This document shows positions 1-6,334 of a DNA stretch of 8,025 bases, in pieces; position 1 is the stretch's first letter, and each line of letters opens with the position of its first letter. The notes under the pieces were generated by a model. That model worked only from the letters and a program-made list of their open reading frames with translations, was not told the origin of the DNA and did not search any database. Source of the DNA: Saprospiraceae bacterium (GTDB lineage Bacteria > Bacteroidota > Bacteroidia > Chitinophagales > Saprospiraceae); contig JABDJE010000355.1 of NCBI GenBank assembly GCA_013002625.1, forward strand, positions 1 through 8,025, in the 5' to 3' direction. The position numbers and the translations under genes were made by a program.

Positions 1-464
1 GTCCTGCCAAGCAGATACAACGACTCATTATCCCAATCTTTTCAGGAATCCTATAATAAATTTGAAAATCTCCTTGAAGAATATGGAGTAAGAACAAAAT
101 CGCTTGAAAGAAGCGACTACAAAATAGCCAAGGCAAAGCCATATCGAAAAATTACCAACTGATTGTTTACTCCGAAAAAGACCTGGAATCAGTTTTACAG
201 CTTAATGGACCCGGCGTAAAAGTTTCATCTGTCAATTTTGGATACAGCAGCATCGATCCAGGTATAGAAGAGTCACTTATTATGGATTCCATAAATGATG
301 CAAAGAGAAAAGCCAATCGAATTGTGTCGAATCTTGATATGAAATTAGGTAAGATTATTTCAATTGAAGATACATCAAGTGGTTGCTGCAAAACAATCAA
401 AGACTCTAAAACAAAAACCACAAAAATAAAGTACAGTGTAAATGTAAAATTTGAATTAAAATAA
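1..464 (+). pseudogene. SIMPL (DUF541) domain protein, 5'-truncated by the window and frameshifted
   Basis: This is the 3' part of a SIMPL/DUF541 gene; its start lies left of the window. Reading begins in frame 1 (VLPSRYNDSLSQSFQ..., then EYGVRTKSLERSDYKIAKA) and hits TGA at 160-162. The sensible continuation is in frame 3 (NYQLIVYSEKDLESVLQ..., then DSINDAKRKANRIVSNLD and KIKYSVNVKFELK), ending at TAA 462-464. The two halves join cleanly as 'YRK-NYQLIVYS' if one A is restored to the A5 run at 147-151. The 'DAKRKA' helix and the 'YSVNVKFEL' end strand are typical of SIMPL domains, which are envelope or periplasmic proteins whose biochemical role is poorly defined. The gene is followed after one base by a paralogue, so the two were probably co-translated. 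The break could be a true mutation, a homopolymer sequencing error or, less likely, a -1 slip on the A run. The family call is fairly sure; the pseudogene status is not. Confidence 0.7.
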
Positions 465-465
465 T

Positions 466-1098
466 ATGCGCACACTGTTCAGTTGTATCATCTTCATAGT
501 CTGTGCCATTGCAGGGCACACACAATCAACAATTATAGATGTTTTGGGCAGACATGAATATACCCAACAAGCAGATATGATTGTCTTTGAAATAGATACG
601 TCCAACAAAAGAAACACCGCAGAAAAATTAGACTCATTGTTCGGCTATTTAAACCACAATGCCATCCCTTTTGAAAGCATAGATCAAACGCACGATAAAA
701 TTGAAATCGGAATTGAACAATTAAATGCCACCGAAGATATACAGCGATATCTTGCCGCTTCAAATATGAGATATAACAGCACGTATTATTTTAAAGATAA
801 ACCATTGGAGTCTCAGGATGACATGGCAATCCTTGCACTTGAAGATGCCAAAAGAAGGGCCTCGGTCATGACAAAAAAACTTGGTAAAAAAATCAAAGGG
901 ATCAAAAGTATTGATGACGTGGTTGAGAAATATCTTTTCTATCCTGAACTTGATGTTAATTCTGAATGTAAAAAACAAGTGGCAAATCTTCTACTACAAT
1001 ACCTTGAAGACAGACGTACGCTCGTAGAACAACGAAAGTCAAAAAATCCGATTCGTTCTTCTATTTACGCAATATGGGTGAGTTTTGAAGTTCAATAG
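466..1098 (+). CDS. Divergent SIMPL (DUF541)-like exported protein
   Basis: A 210-residue protein. Residues 1-20 form a signal peptide (basic start, hydrophobic FSCIIFIVCAIAG, then a 'GHTQ|S' type end usual in Bacteroidota), so it should be exported to the periplasm or held at the envelope. The rest resembles a SIMPL domain. There is an N-terminal strand region (TIIDVLGRHEYTQQADMIVFE), a middle repeat-like strand-helix part, and the helix 'ALEDAKRRASVMTKKLGKKI' (residues 124-143), which aligns with 'SINDAKRKANRIVSNLDMKL' of the gene just upstream. It closes with the strand 'IYAIWVSFEVQ'. Before that strand it carries a charged helical insert (about 165-195, ECKKQVANLLLQYLEDRR...) absent from the upstream paralogue. 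The ATG begins one base after the preceding stop (TAA 462-464), which argues for translational coupling and fixes the start. SIMPL proteins have no agreed enzymatic activity, so I assign none. Family membership rests on the shared DAKR helix and overall pattern. Confidence 0.75.
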   Translation: MRTLFSCIIFIVCAIAGHTQSTIIDVLGRHEYTQQADMIVFEIDTSNKRNTAEKLDSLFGYLNHNAIPFESIDQTHDKIEIGIEQLNATEDIQRYLAASNMRYNSTYYFKDKPLESQDDMAILALEDAKRRASVMTKKLGKKIKGIKSIDDVVEKYLFYPELDVNSECKKQVANLLLQYLEDRRTLVEQRKSKNPIRSSIYAIWVSFEVQ

Positions 1099-1190
1099 TG
1101 TTTGTCCCACCACACATCTGATATTTCTCAATAATAAAGTCTTCAATTGTAACGTATTATATACAAGAATGTAAGTTCAATTTTAAATTG

Positions 1191-2120
1191 ATGAAAAATC
1201 TGCTTTTTACAATTACTCTTTTCTTTATAAGTTCCATATTCAATACCTATTACTGTCAGCAAGCTTCTCAAAATTCTCTCGATCCCGTCTTTGGTCCTTT
1301 TAAAGGCATGAGCTATTCTATGCCAATTGTTGAAAAGAAAATTGGTAATCGCACTTCCAAAACAATCCAACAAAGCTATGGCAGAAATATTACCGACTAT
1401 CCGAAATTAGGTGTAATAACCTTGAAAGAAATCAATGTCCCAGAAACGGTCATAGGGCAGGATTTCTTCCCCGGTGTTGACAGAACAACTCAATTTTGTA
1501 TGCTGCTTTATTCTACATTTGAAGTCAAGCGGGATGCATTCTATGAATTCTCCCTAACCTCAGATGATGGTTCAATCTTATGGATCGATGGTGCTGAAGT
1601 CGTTAACAATGATGGAGGCCATCAGATGCGTGTGAAAAAAGATACCTTCTTTCTAAGGGAAGGGACTTACCCCGCCAAACTCTGGTATTTTCAAGGTTTG
1701 CCTGATAGGTTTGGACTAACACTCAATGTAAAACCCGTACCCAAACCTAAGTTTGAGAAATATTTAATTTCTGTCAAAAAATTTGAATTGAACACAACTT
1801 TGCTTTTTGATACCAACACTTCAGAGCTCAACCCTCAAGGAAGAAAGGCATTTAACGATTTTATAGAAGAAATCCATAAGACAGATTTTACGCGTATAAC
1901 TGTCATCGGGCACACAGATGATGTTGGGGAAGCGTCTTACAATTTAAATCTCTCTAAAAAAAGGGCTGAAACGATTGCCGACTTACTGCGTGCGTCATTT
2001 AATGACTCCAGTATTAAAATAGATTCAATGGGTAAAGGTGAGTCTGATCCGAAAGCCAAAGGCACAGACCCAAGTGCCAGAGCCCAAAATAGAAGGGTTG
2101 AAATTATTCTTAATAATTGA
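1191..2120 (+). CDS. PA14-OmpA fusion protein, exported peptidoglycan-binding envelope protein
   Basis: A protein of 309 residues from ATG 1191. A TTG one codon upstream (1188) could extend it by one residue, but ATG is the better start. Residues 1-22 are a signal peptide (KNLLFTITLFFISSIF...). Residues about 75-182 form a PA14-type beta-barrel domain, recognised by 'FSLTSDDGSILWIDGAEVV' (120-138) and the glycine-rich 'NNDGGHQ'. PA14 domains usually bind carbohydrate. Residues about 198-308 are an OmpA C-terminal domain: 'LLFDTNTSELNPQGR', 'VIGHTDDVGEASYNLNLS', 'KKRAETIADLL', 'GKGESDP' and 'RAQNRRVEI'. The Asp of 'GHTD' (D243) and the Arg of 'LSKKRA' (R258) are 15 residues apart, as in the diaminopimelate-binding Asp/Arg pair of OmpA-family proteins, so peptidoglycan binding is likely. 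No membrane barrel is present, so it is probably periplasmic or surface-tethered. The gene follows the SIMPL pair after 92 bp and may belong to the same transcript. Its stop is 5 bp from the stop of the opposing ppc gene. Confidence 0.9.
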   Translation: MKNLLFTITLFFISSIFNTYYCQQASQNSLDPVFGPFKGMSYSMPIVEKKIGNRTSKTIQQSYGRNITDYPKLGVITLKEINVPETVIGQDFFPGVDRTTQFCMLLYSTFEVKRDAFYEFSLTSDDGSILWIDGAEVVNNDGGHQMRVKKDTFFLREGTYPAKLWYFQGLPDRFGLTLNVKPVPKPKFEKYLISVKKFELNTTLLFDTNTSELNPQGRKAFNDFIEEIHKTDFTRITVIGHTDDVGEASYNLNLSKKRAETIADLLRASFNDSSIKIDSMGKGESDPKAKGTDPSARAQNRRVEIILNN

Positions 2121-2133
2121 TGCTGCTAAGCAG
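2102..2133. terminator. Possible bidirectional terminator hairpins at a convergent gene junction
   Basis: Two small dyads lie around the facing stop codons. AATTATT-ctt-AATAATT (2102-2118) is a perfect 7-bp A/T-only stem inside the last codons of the OmpA-like gene. CTGC-taa-GCAG (2124-2126 region, 2123-2133) is a short G/C-containing stem overlapping the end of ppc. Neither is followed by a clear T run, and only 5 bp separate the two genes, so any terminator must use coding sequence. Support is weak. Confidence 0.25.
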
Positions 2134-4639
2134 AATTTCTACTGGCATTTATATTGCCATACAACGAACGCACAACCAGTTTTTCGTAAACTTTACGATG
2201 CTCCAACTCTTCTTTTGAATTTAATTTCTGGAGAGCATAATGCTGCACCAACAACAAAGGCAACACAATGGCGTCCCTCTGTTGAATTGAATGTCTGGAT
2301 AATTGCTCATTCTCCATGAGGGTTTGCATCCCAGTAATTTTCAAGGTCATTTCTTTGCTTAGTAGAAATTCCTCATACAACATTGACCAAAATGCTCCAT
2401 AGGTGTCATCATTTTGCATATACGATGTTAACTCAAACATACACTTTGTCATAGACATCATGCTGTTGTCAATCAGTGTTCTAAACAATGGAGATAATTG
2501 ATACAATGACTTAATATCTTCGAGGCGCCCTTTTTCTGCTACCCTCTTTAATGCGGTTCCGACACCATAAAAACCCGGGATATTTTGCTTGAGCTGAGCC
2601 CATGAACCCACATAGGATATAGCCCTCAAATCACTGAGTGTTAATTTGGATGTCTTATTACGTTTACCAGGCCGGCTTCCTACTTTAGTCTGCCCATAGA
2701 ATTTCATGGTTGTCATGTTTTCCAGATAGGGTAGAAATTGAGGGTGTTCCTTGAGTTCTACATATTTATTAAAACTTAATTCGCTCAATTCTTCAATGAG
2801 TGATCTTTGCTTGTCCGTAATATGAGTCTGAGAACCTGGATTCAAACTGGTTAATCCTGAGCTGATCATCTGTTCAGCATTATAGATAAATTTAGCTTGT
2901 GTACCATAGGTGCTTGTAATAGTCTGACCCTGGATTGTCAGTTGAATATCTGAATTGGCAATATTGGCACCTCTGGCTGCATAAAAATTATAGGTCTTAC
3001 CACCGCCTCTTGCTGGTGGACCGCCACGCCCATCAAAAAATATAGCAGAGATATTAAATCGATCACTCACTTCAGATAAGGATTCTTTACACTTATAGAT
3101 GGACCAATTAGCTTTTAAATAGCCTCCATCCTTTGTTCCATCAGAGAATCCTAACATTATGGTCTGCTTATTATTTCTATTGTTAAGGTGGGTTCGGTAT
3201 TCGGGTATATTGTATAATTGTTCCATAACATCCCTACTTGCGTTCATGCCATTCATTGTTTCAAATAGCGGAACAATATCGAACTTAAAGTCATTTGATT
3301 TATGCACCCATCGCATCAACCCAAAAACAAACAAGACCGAATAGATATCTTCTGAATTAGAGATGATATATCTATGGCAGCCTTCTTCTCCATTCTTGTC
3401 TTGTAATGACGGCAATTGGGCAATATTTTTTAAGGTATCTAATGCAATGGCATCCAAATCATTATCGTTAGGCAGCTCTATAATTTCATCCGTCAACATT
3501 CTTATTAAGGCATCCTGCTCTATCTCTGATATTGAAGTGGTGATTAGATTATTGGATTTCAATATTTGCTCTACAGTACTTTTATGGACGCTATGGTCCT
3601 GTCTTATATCCAAGGATGCGAAGTGCGTCTTAAATACTTCCATCTTCACTATTAATCGGTCTAAGTCTTCCAGGTATAGGCTCGAATACTCTGATATTAA
3701 AACTGCTCTAATGGCATTCAGCTCATTTACCATTTCATTATGGTCTATTAAAGACGTACTATTAAACATGGCATCGTAAAGGCGGTCTTGCAACTCAAGT
3801 AAGCTCTCTTCTATAGATCTGAAGGTCAATTTTGATTTCAATGATTTTACATCATTATAGTAGCATTTCATCAAGGTCATCCTCAAGGTGTCAATTACTT
3901 CACGGGTGACATCGAAAGTTACATATGGATTTCCATCCCGATCACCACAAGGCCAAAAACCGAGCATAATGAGCTCATTATTATGAAATTGCGGATAGCG
4001 TTGCTTTAATTCATACATAAAAGAGCCAATAGCGTCGTAATACTCATGTCGACAAATGTGTATAATGTTTTGAGCCTCCTGCAGCGGCGTTGGAGATTTG
4101 GAATTTACCAATGTGGTTAAGCCCAGTTGATGAAGCAAAGCATCGATGGTTTGAATATCATTTTCTTTAACACTTATACGTAGTTTTGAAATGATATCTA
4201 ATACCGGTTGGCGATAGAATTGAGTTGGATGCGCGGTGAGCACAATCCTGACCGAGAATGAATTGAGGTAGTTGAAAAGCTCTAAAAGCGCATCTTCATT
4301 CTGGAAATTGCTCATTTGGTTTTCAATAAGTAACCTATTTTGATCCTCCAAATCATACGGTGAGATACTATCTTCAATACTGTCAAATAATACAATTTGA
4401 CGTTCGACATATTGGATCACTTTGAACATGAATTCCAATTTGCCAATTCCAATAATATCCTTGTAGTCATCATAAAAATGATCTAAAACATCGATTGGAT
4501 TTAGACCTTCATTTAACTTCTGATGTGCAACAGCAGCCAAAATAGGAATTAGATGACCGTAATCATTAGCACCTTTATAGCTTAACTTCAGGAAAAGTGC
4601 ATTGTAAATCTCAAACTTCTTTTGTATACTCAAATTCAT
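2126..4639 (-). CDS. ppc: Phosphoenolpyruvate carboxylase
   Basis: A complete 837-residue phosphoenolpyruvate carboxylase, slightly shorter than the enterobacterial enzyme (about 880). It catalyses PEP + bicarbonate to oxaloacetate + phosphate in the cytoplasm and refills the TCA cycle. The motifs appear in the family order. 'VLTAHPTQ' contains catalytic His137. 'FWPCGDRDGNPYVT' has GDRDGNP at 232-238. 'LDIRQDHSVH' and 'PLFETMNGMNAS' follow. 'GFSDGTKDGGY' contains Lys503. The glycine loop 'FFDGRGGPPARGGGK' contains Arg538 and Arg544, spaced six residues apart as in the E. coli enzyme. Then come 'GSRPGKR', 'LRAISYVGSWAQ' and the C-terminal 'NINASRNSA', which matches the usual 'GxRNTG'-type tail. 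No catalytic residue I checked is missing and there is no frameshift. The start ATG (4637-4639) has no Shine-Dalgarno box. The gene is monocistronic in appearance, convergent with the OmpA-like gene and divergent from the barrel gene across a 318-bp gap. Confidence 0.98.
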   Translation of the reverse strand: MNLSIQKKFEIYNALFLKLSYKGANDYGHLIPILAAVAHQKLNEGLNPIDVLDHFYDDYKDIIGIGKLEFMFKVIQYVERQIVLFDSIEDSISPYDLEDQNRLLIENQMSNFQNEDALLELFNYLNSFSVRIVLTAHPTQFYRQPVLDIISKLRISVKENDIQTIDALLHQLGLTTLVNSKSPTPLQEAQNIIHICRHEYYDAIGSFMYELKQRYPQFHNNELIMLGFWPCGDRDGNPYVTFDVTREVIDTLRMTLMKCYYNDVKSLKSKLTFRSIEESLLELQDRLYDAMFNSTSLIDHNEMVNELNAIRAVLISEYSSLYLEDLDRLIVKMEVFKTHFASLDIRQDHSVHKSTVEQILKSNNLITTSISEIEQDALIRMLTDEIIELPNDNDLDAIALDTLKNIAQLPSLQDKNGEEGCHRYIISNSEDIYSVLFVFGLMRWVHKSNDFKFDIVPLFETMNGMNASRDVMEQLYNIPEYRTHLNNRNNKQTIMLGFSDGTKDGGYLKANWSIYKCKESLSEVSDRFNISAIFFDGRGGPPARGGGKTYNFYAARGANIANSDIQLTIQGQTITSTYGTQAKFIYNAEQMISSGLTSLNPGSQTHITDKQRSLIEELSELSFNKYVELKEHPQFLPYLENMTTMKFYGQTKVGSRPGKRNKTSKLTLSDLRAISYVGSWAQLKQNIPGFYGVGTALKRVAEKGRLEDIKSLYQLSPLFRTLIDNSMMSMTKCMFELTSYMQNDDTYGAFWSMLYEEFLLSKEMTLKITGMQTLMENEQLSRHSIQQRDAIVLPLLLVQHYALQKLNSKEELEHRKVYEKLVVRSLYGNINASRNSA

Positions 4640-4749
4640 AACTCAATTCGCAGATTCAATATTAGTTAGAAAAGGATATTGTAAAACTCAATTCTGAACT
4701 CATTGTCAAGCTTACACCGACATATAAACTGTCTGAGTACCAATAATGT

Positions 4750-4771
4750 TGGATTATACTACAATAATCCA
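4750..4771. repeat. 8-bp inverted repeat next to the TTTAC array
   Basis: TGGATTAT (4750-4757) and ATAATCCA (4764-4771) form a perfect 8-bp dyad with a 6-nt centre (ACTACA). With a 3-nt bulge it extends by AATAA (4742-4746) against TTATT (4772-4776), reaching the first TTTAC repeat. It lies upstream of both divergent genes, so it resembles a regulator binding site or structural flank more than a terminator. No similar dyad is seen beside the second array. Confidence 0.45.
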
Positions 4772-4774
4772 TTA

Positions 4775-4811
4775 TTTACGACTCCTTTACAATCCTTTAC
4801 ACTGCATTTAC
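4775..4811 (+). promoter_or_regulatory. Four TTTAC direct repeats, 11-10-11 spacing (operator array 1)
   Basis: TTTAC occurs at 4775-4779, 4786-4790, 4796-4800 and 4807-4811; the starts are 11, 10 and 11 bp apart. The copies therefore fall on one face of the DNA helix. Repeats 2 and 3 share the longer core TCCTTTACA. The array ends 21 bp before a -7-like box (GATATTTG, 4833-4840), so its last repeat sits where the Bacteroidota -33 element would be. This is the layout of an activator site for an OmpR/PhoB-type winged helix. The same four-copy layout recurs at 7234-7270. I infer that the winged-helix regulator encoded at 6335-7195 binds here; this is not proven by sequence. Confidence 0.75.
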
Positions 4812-4832
4812 CAACTGATGATCAAACTTTGT

Positions 4833-4840
4833 GATATTTG
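4833..4840 (+). promoter_or_regulatory. Candidate -7 promoter box of the barrel gene
   Basis: GATATTTG differs from the Bacteroidota -7 consensus TAnnTTTG only at the first base. It lies 21 bp after the last TTTAC repeat, and no TTTG-type -33 box is present at that distance, which suits an activator-dependent promoter. AAACTTTG at 4824-4831 is a poorer alternative. The matching box upstream of the gene at 7330 lies 22 bp from its own array, which supports this choice. Confidence 0.5.
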
Positions 4841-4856
4841 ATAAAGATTCTTTATC
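4840..4856. repeat. 17-bp dyad at the expected transcription start of the barrel gene
   Basis: GATAAAGA (4840-4847), one base, then TCTTTATC (4849-4856): a perfect 8-bp inverted repeat with a 1-nt centre. It begins on the last base of the candidate -7 box and would cover the transcription start. It could be a repressor operator, or a hairpin at the very 5' end of the mRNA that affects stability. The structure is certain; its function is inferred from position alone. Confidence 0.5.
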
Positions 4857-4900
4857 CAAGCTTGATTTAATTAAAGCTGTGAGACCATATCCTTTAATAA

Positions 4901-4932
4901 GACGTTAATACAGTGAAATGCAGACGTCAATA
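4901..4932 (+). repeat. Direct repeat pair GACGT[T/C]AATA in the barrel gene leader
   Basis: GACGTTAATA (4901-4910) and GACGTCAATA (4923-4932) match at 9 of 10 bases and start 22 bp apart, two helical turns. They lie 25-57 bp before the ATG at 4958. They might be a second regulator site or a chance duplication. Confidence 0.3.
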
Positions 4933-4957
4933 GTTAACAATTCATCATCTTTAGAAT

Positions 4958-6187
4958 ATGAAACTGACAATTCCGACAACTATCCTTTTTATCCTTTTTT
5001 CAACGGCGCTTAACGCAGACAACTCTAAACCTAACATTTTCATTGATTGCCAGATGAGATGCCACATGAACTATGTGCGTGAGCAAATTACTTTTGTCAA
5101 TTATATGCAAGATAGACAAGTTGCTGATATATATATTCTTGCTACAGATCAACGCACTGGGGCCGGAGGAAAATCTGTTCAACTTGTTTTTCAAGGTAAT
5201 AATCAATTCACAGGAAAATTAGACACCATCACCTATGTCACAGATCCCAATGCTACAAATGCAATTGAAAGAGATCAAATGATAACTGAACTGAAAAAGG
5301 GATTGCTCAAATATATTGTTCATACCGATATGATCGATGCTATAGATTTCAATATAAAGGTGGATGAAACTGAAAGCACAACAGATAATATTGATGACCC
5401 TTGGAATTATTGGGTTTTTAATGTCGGTGGAAATGGCTGGTTTAGTGGCGAACAGAGCTTTAAAAACATGGATGTCTCCGGCCGAATCAATGCCAATAGA
5501 ATTACCGATCAAAATAAATTCTTTTTCTCATCCAGATACAGCTACTCTGAAAACACGTTTAAATTGTCTGACGGCGAAGAAGTTGTAAGTGTTTTTAGAA
5601 GCTATAATATTTACACGGAATATGTGAAAAGCATCACTGACCATTGGTCGGTAGGTGGTACGGCTAGGGTTGGGTCTTCTACTTTTGGCAATACCGACAT
5701 CAACTCTTCAATACGAGCAGCCATTGAATACAATGTCTATCCATATTCCGAAGCCCAGACCCGAAGATTTTCTTTCTTCTATTCTATTGGTCCTGAATTC
5801 TACGATTATACAGATGTGACCATCTATGATAAACTCACTGAATGGGTTGGCAGGCATAGCGTTAATATGCAATTCGAGCAAACTCAAAAGTGGGGTGAGA
5901 TTGAGATCAGATTTGGAGCACAACAATACCTCCATAATCTAAATCTATACAACGCCTATTTCAATCCAGAAGTAGAATGGCAGATTTTCAAAGGTTTCAG
6001 TATAGATTTTGGAGCTCGTTTTTCTTTTGTAAACGACAGGATCAATATTTCAAAAGAAGAACTATCGGATGAAGATATTTTATTGCAAATAAGACAACTT
6101 GATACCGATTTTTCATACTACTCTTATTTCGGAATCAATTACAGGTTTGGTTCACAGTATAACAATTTTGTGAATCCGAGATTCTAG
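4958..6187 (+). CDS. Outer membrane beta-barrel protein with conserved Cys-containing N-terminal domain
   Basis: A 409-residue protein. Residues 1-20 are a signal peptide (KLTIPTTILFILFSTALNA|DN). Residues about 25-135 form a soluble domain starting 'NIFIDCQMRCHMNYVREQITFVNY', followed by 'DRQVADIYILATDQRTGAGG', 'FTGKLDTITYV' and 'ITELKKGLLKYI'. I recognise this pattern (FIDC..C.., R..I.FVNY.RDR..AD) as recurring in Bacteroidota outer membrane proteins of unknown function. Cys31 and Cys35 lie close enough to bind a ligand or form a disulfide. Residues about 148-409 show alternating aromatic and polar strands (FFFSSRYSYSENTF, HWSVGGTARVGSSTF, RRFSFFYSIGPEFYDY, EIEIRFGAQQYLHN). The chain ends in 'NPRF', the terminal Phe expected for proteins inserted by the BAM machinery. 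The ATG at 4958 is the only start that gives the signal peptide. It is preceded by operator array 1, shared in layout with the gene at 7330, and converges on the regulator gene. The substrate is unknown. Confidence 0.85.
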   Translation: MKLTIPTTILFILFSTALNADNSKPNIFIDCQMRCHMNYVREQITFVNYMQDRQVADIYILATDQRTGAGGKSVQLVFQGNNQFTGKLDTITYVTDPNATNAIERDQMITELKKGLLKYIVHTDMIDAIDFNIKVDETESTTDNIDDPWNYWVFNVGGNGWFSGEQSFKNMDVSGRINANRITDQNKFFFSSRYSYSENTFKLSDGEEVVSVFRSYNIYTEYVKSITDHWSVGGTARVGSSTFGNTDINSSIRAAIEYNVYPYSEAQTRRFSFFYSIGPEFYDYTDVTIYDKLTEWVGRHSVNMQFEQTQKWGEIEIRFGAQQYLHNLNLYNAYFNPEVEWQIFKGFSIDFGARFSFVNDRINISKEELSDEDILLQIRQLDTDFSYYSYFGINYRFGSQYNNFVNPRF

Positions 6188-6213
6188 GAAGGATTTAGTG
6201 AGGAGCACTTACA

Positions 6214-6229
6214 ATCCTGCTTACAGGAT
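6214..6229 (+). terminator. Hairpin after the barrel gene, possible terminator
   Basis: ATCCTG-ctta-CAGGAT is a perfect 6-bp stem with a 4-nt loop, 26 bp after the barrel gene stop (6185-6187). No T run follows, so intrinsic termination is doubtful. It may instead protect the mRNA 3' end. An alternative pairing of AGGATT (6190-6195) with AATCCT (6213-6218) would compete with it. Confidence 0.4.
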
Positions 6230-6247
6230 ATCAGCATATTCGATTAA

Positions 6248-6284
6248 GGGGTTTAGGTATAAGGTTAGTGGCTAGGCATGAGGG
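6248..6284 (+). repeat. G-rich degenerate heptamer-like repeat, possible two-tier G-quadruplex
   Basis: Six runs of two or more G occur at near-regular steps: 6248-6251, 6256-6257, 6263-6264, 6270-6271, 6275-6276 and 6282-6284, with loops of 4, 5, 5, 3 and 5 nt. Several units read like 7-mers ending in GG (TATAAGG, TTAGTGG). This stands out in an AT-rich gap between two convergent genes. It may be a decayed short tandem repeat. Folding as a two-layer G-quadruplex is possible but would be weak. Confidence 0.35.
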
Positions 6285-6334
6285 CTTAGTATTAGCTTCT
6301 TTAACAAATCACTTATTACTCCCCAATAATTAGC

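Larger units (their letters stand above)
4640..4957. other. 318-bp divergent intergenic region between ppc and the outer membrane barrel gene
   Basis: This gap holds no credible gene. Left to right it contains a weak candidate -7 box for ppc on the - strand (CAATATTA at 4657-4664, reverse complement TAATATTG, one mismatch from TAnnTTTG). Next come an 8-bp dyad (4750-4771), four TTTAC direct repeats (4775-4811), -7-like boxes facing right (AAACTTTG 4824-4831 and the better GATATTTG 4833-4840) and a 17-bp dyad (4840-4856). A 10-bp direct repeat pair (4901-4932) lies nearest the barrel gene. If transcription starts from the 4833-4840 box, the barrel gene has a leader of roughly 110 nt. The dense signals all lie in the right-hand two thirds, so they probably serve the rightward gene; an effect on ppc is possible but not shown. 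Confidence 0.7.

Noticed and set aside
147..153. Programmed -1 ribosomal frameshift site in the first SIMPL gene
   Set aside because: The run is only five A and does not form a good slippery heptamer in the zero frame; I saw no obvious downstream stem-loop. A lost A is simpler, though slippage is kept as a test.
282..464. Separate 60-residue gene starting at ATG 282
   Set aside because: Sequence in the same frame upstream of 282 (from about 147) is clearly SIMPL domain, so this ATG is an internal Met of the frameshifted gene.
1188..1190. TTG start one codon before the ATG of the PA14-OmpA gene
   Set aside because: It adds only one residue, there is no ribosome binding site favouring it, and ATG at 1191 gives the same signal peptide.
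1099..1190. Promoter or terminator between the second SIMPL gene and the PA14-OmpA gene
   Set aside because: No hairpin with a T run and no TAnnTTTG box was found in this 92-bp gap, so I leave open whether the genes are co-transcribed.
2038..2319. Open frame crossing the end of the OmpA-like gene into ppc on the + strand
   Set aside because: It is a shadow of two well-supported genes, has no recognisable domain, and overlaps both in other frames.
3159..3779. Two + strand open frames opposite ppc
   Set aside because: They are antisense to strongly conserved PEP carboxylase sequence and their translations show no family pattern.
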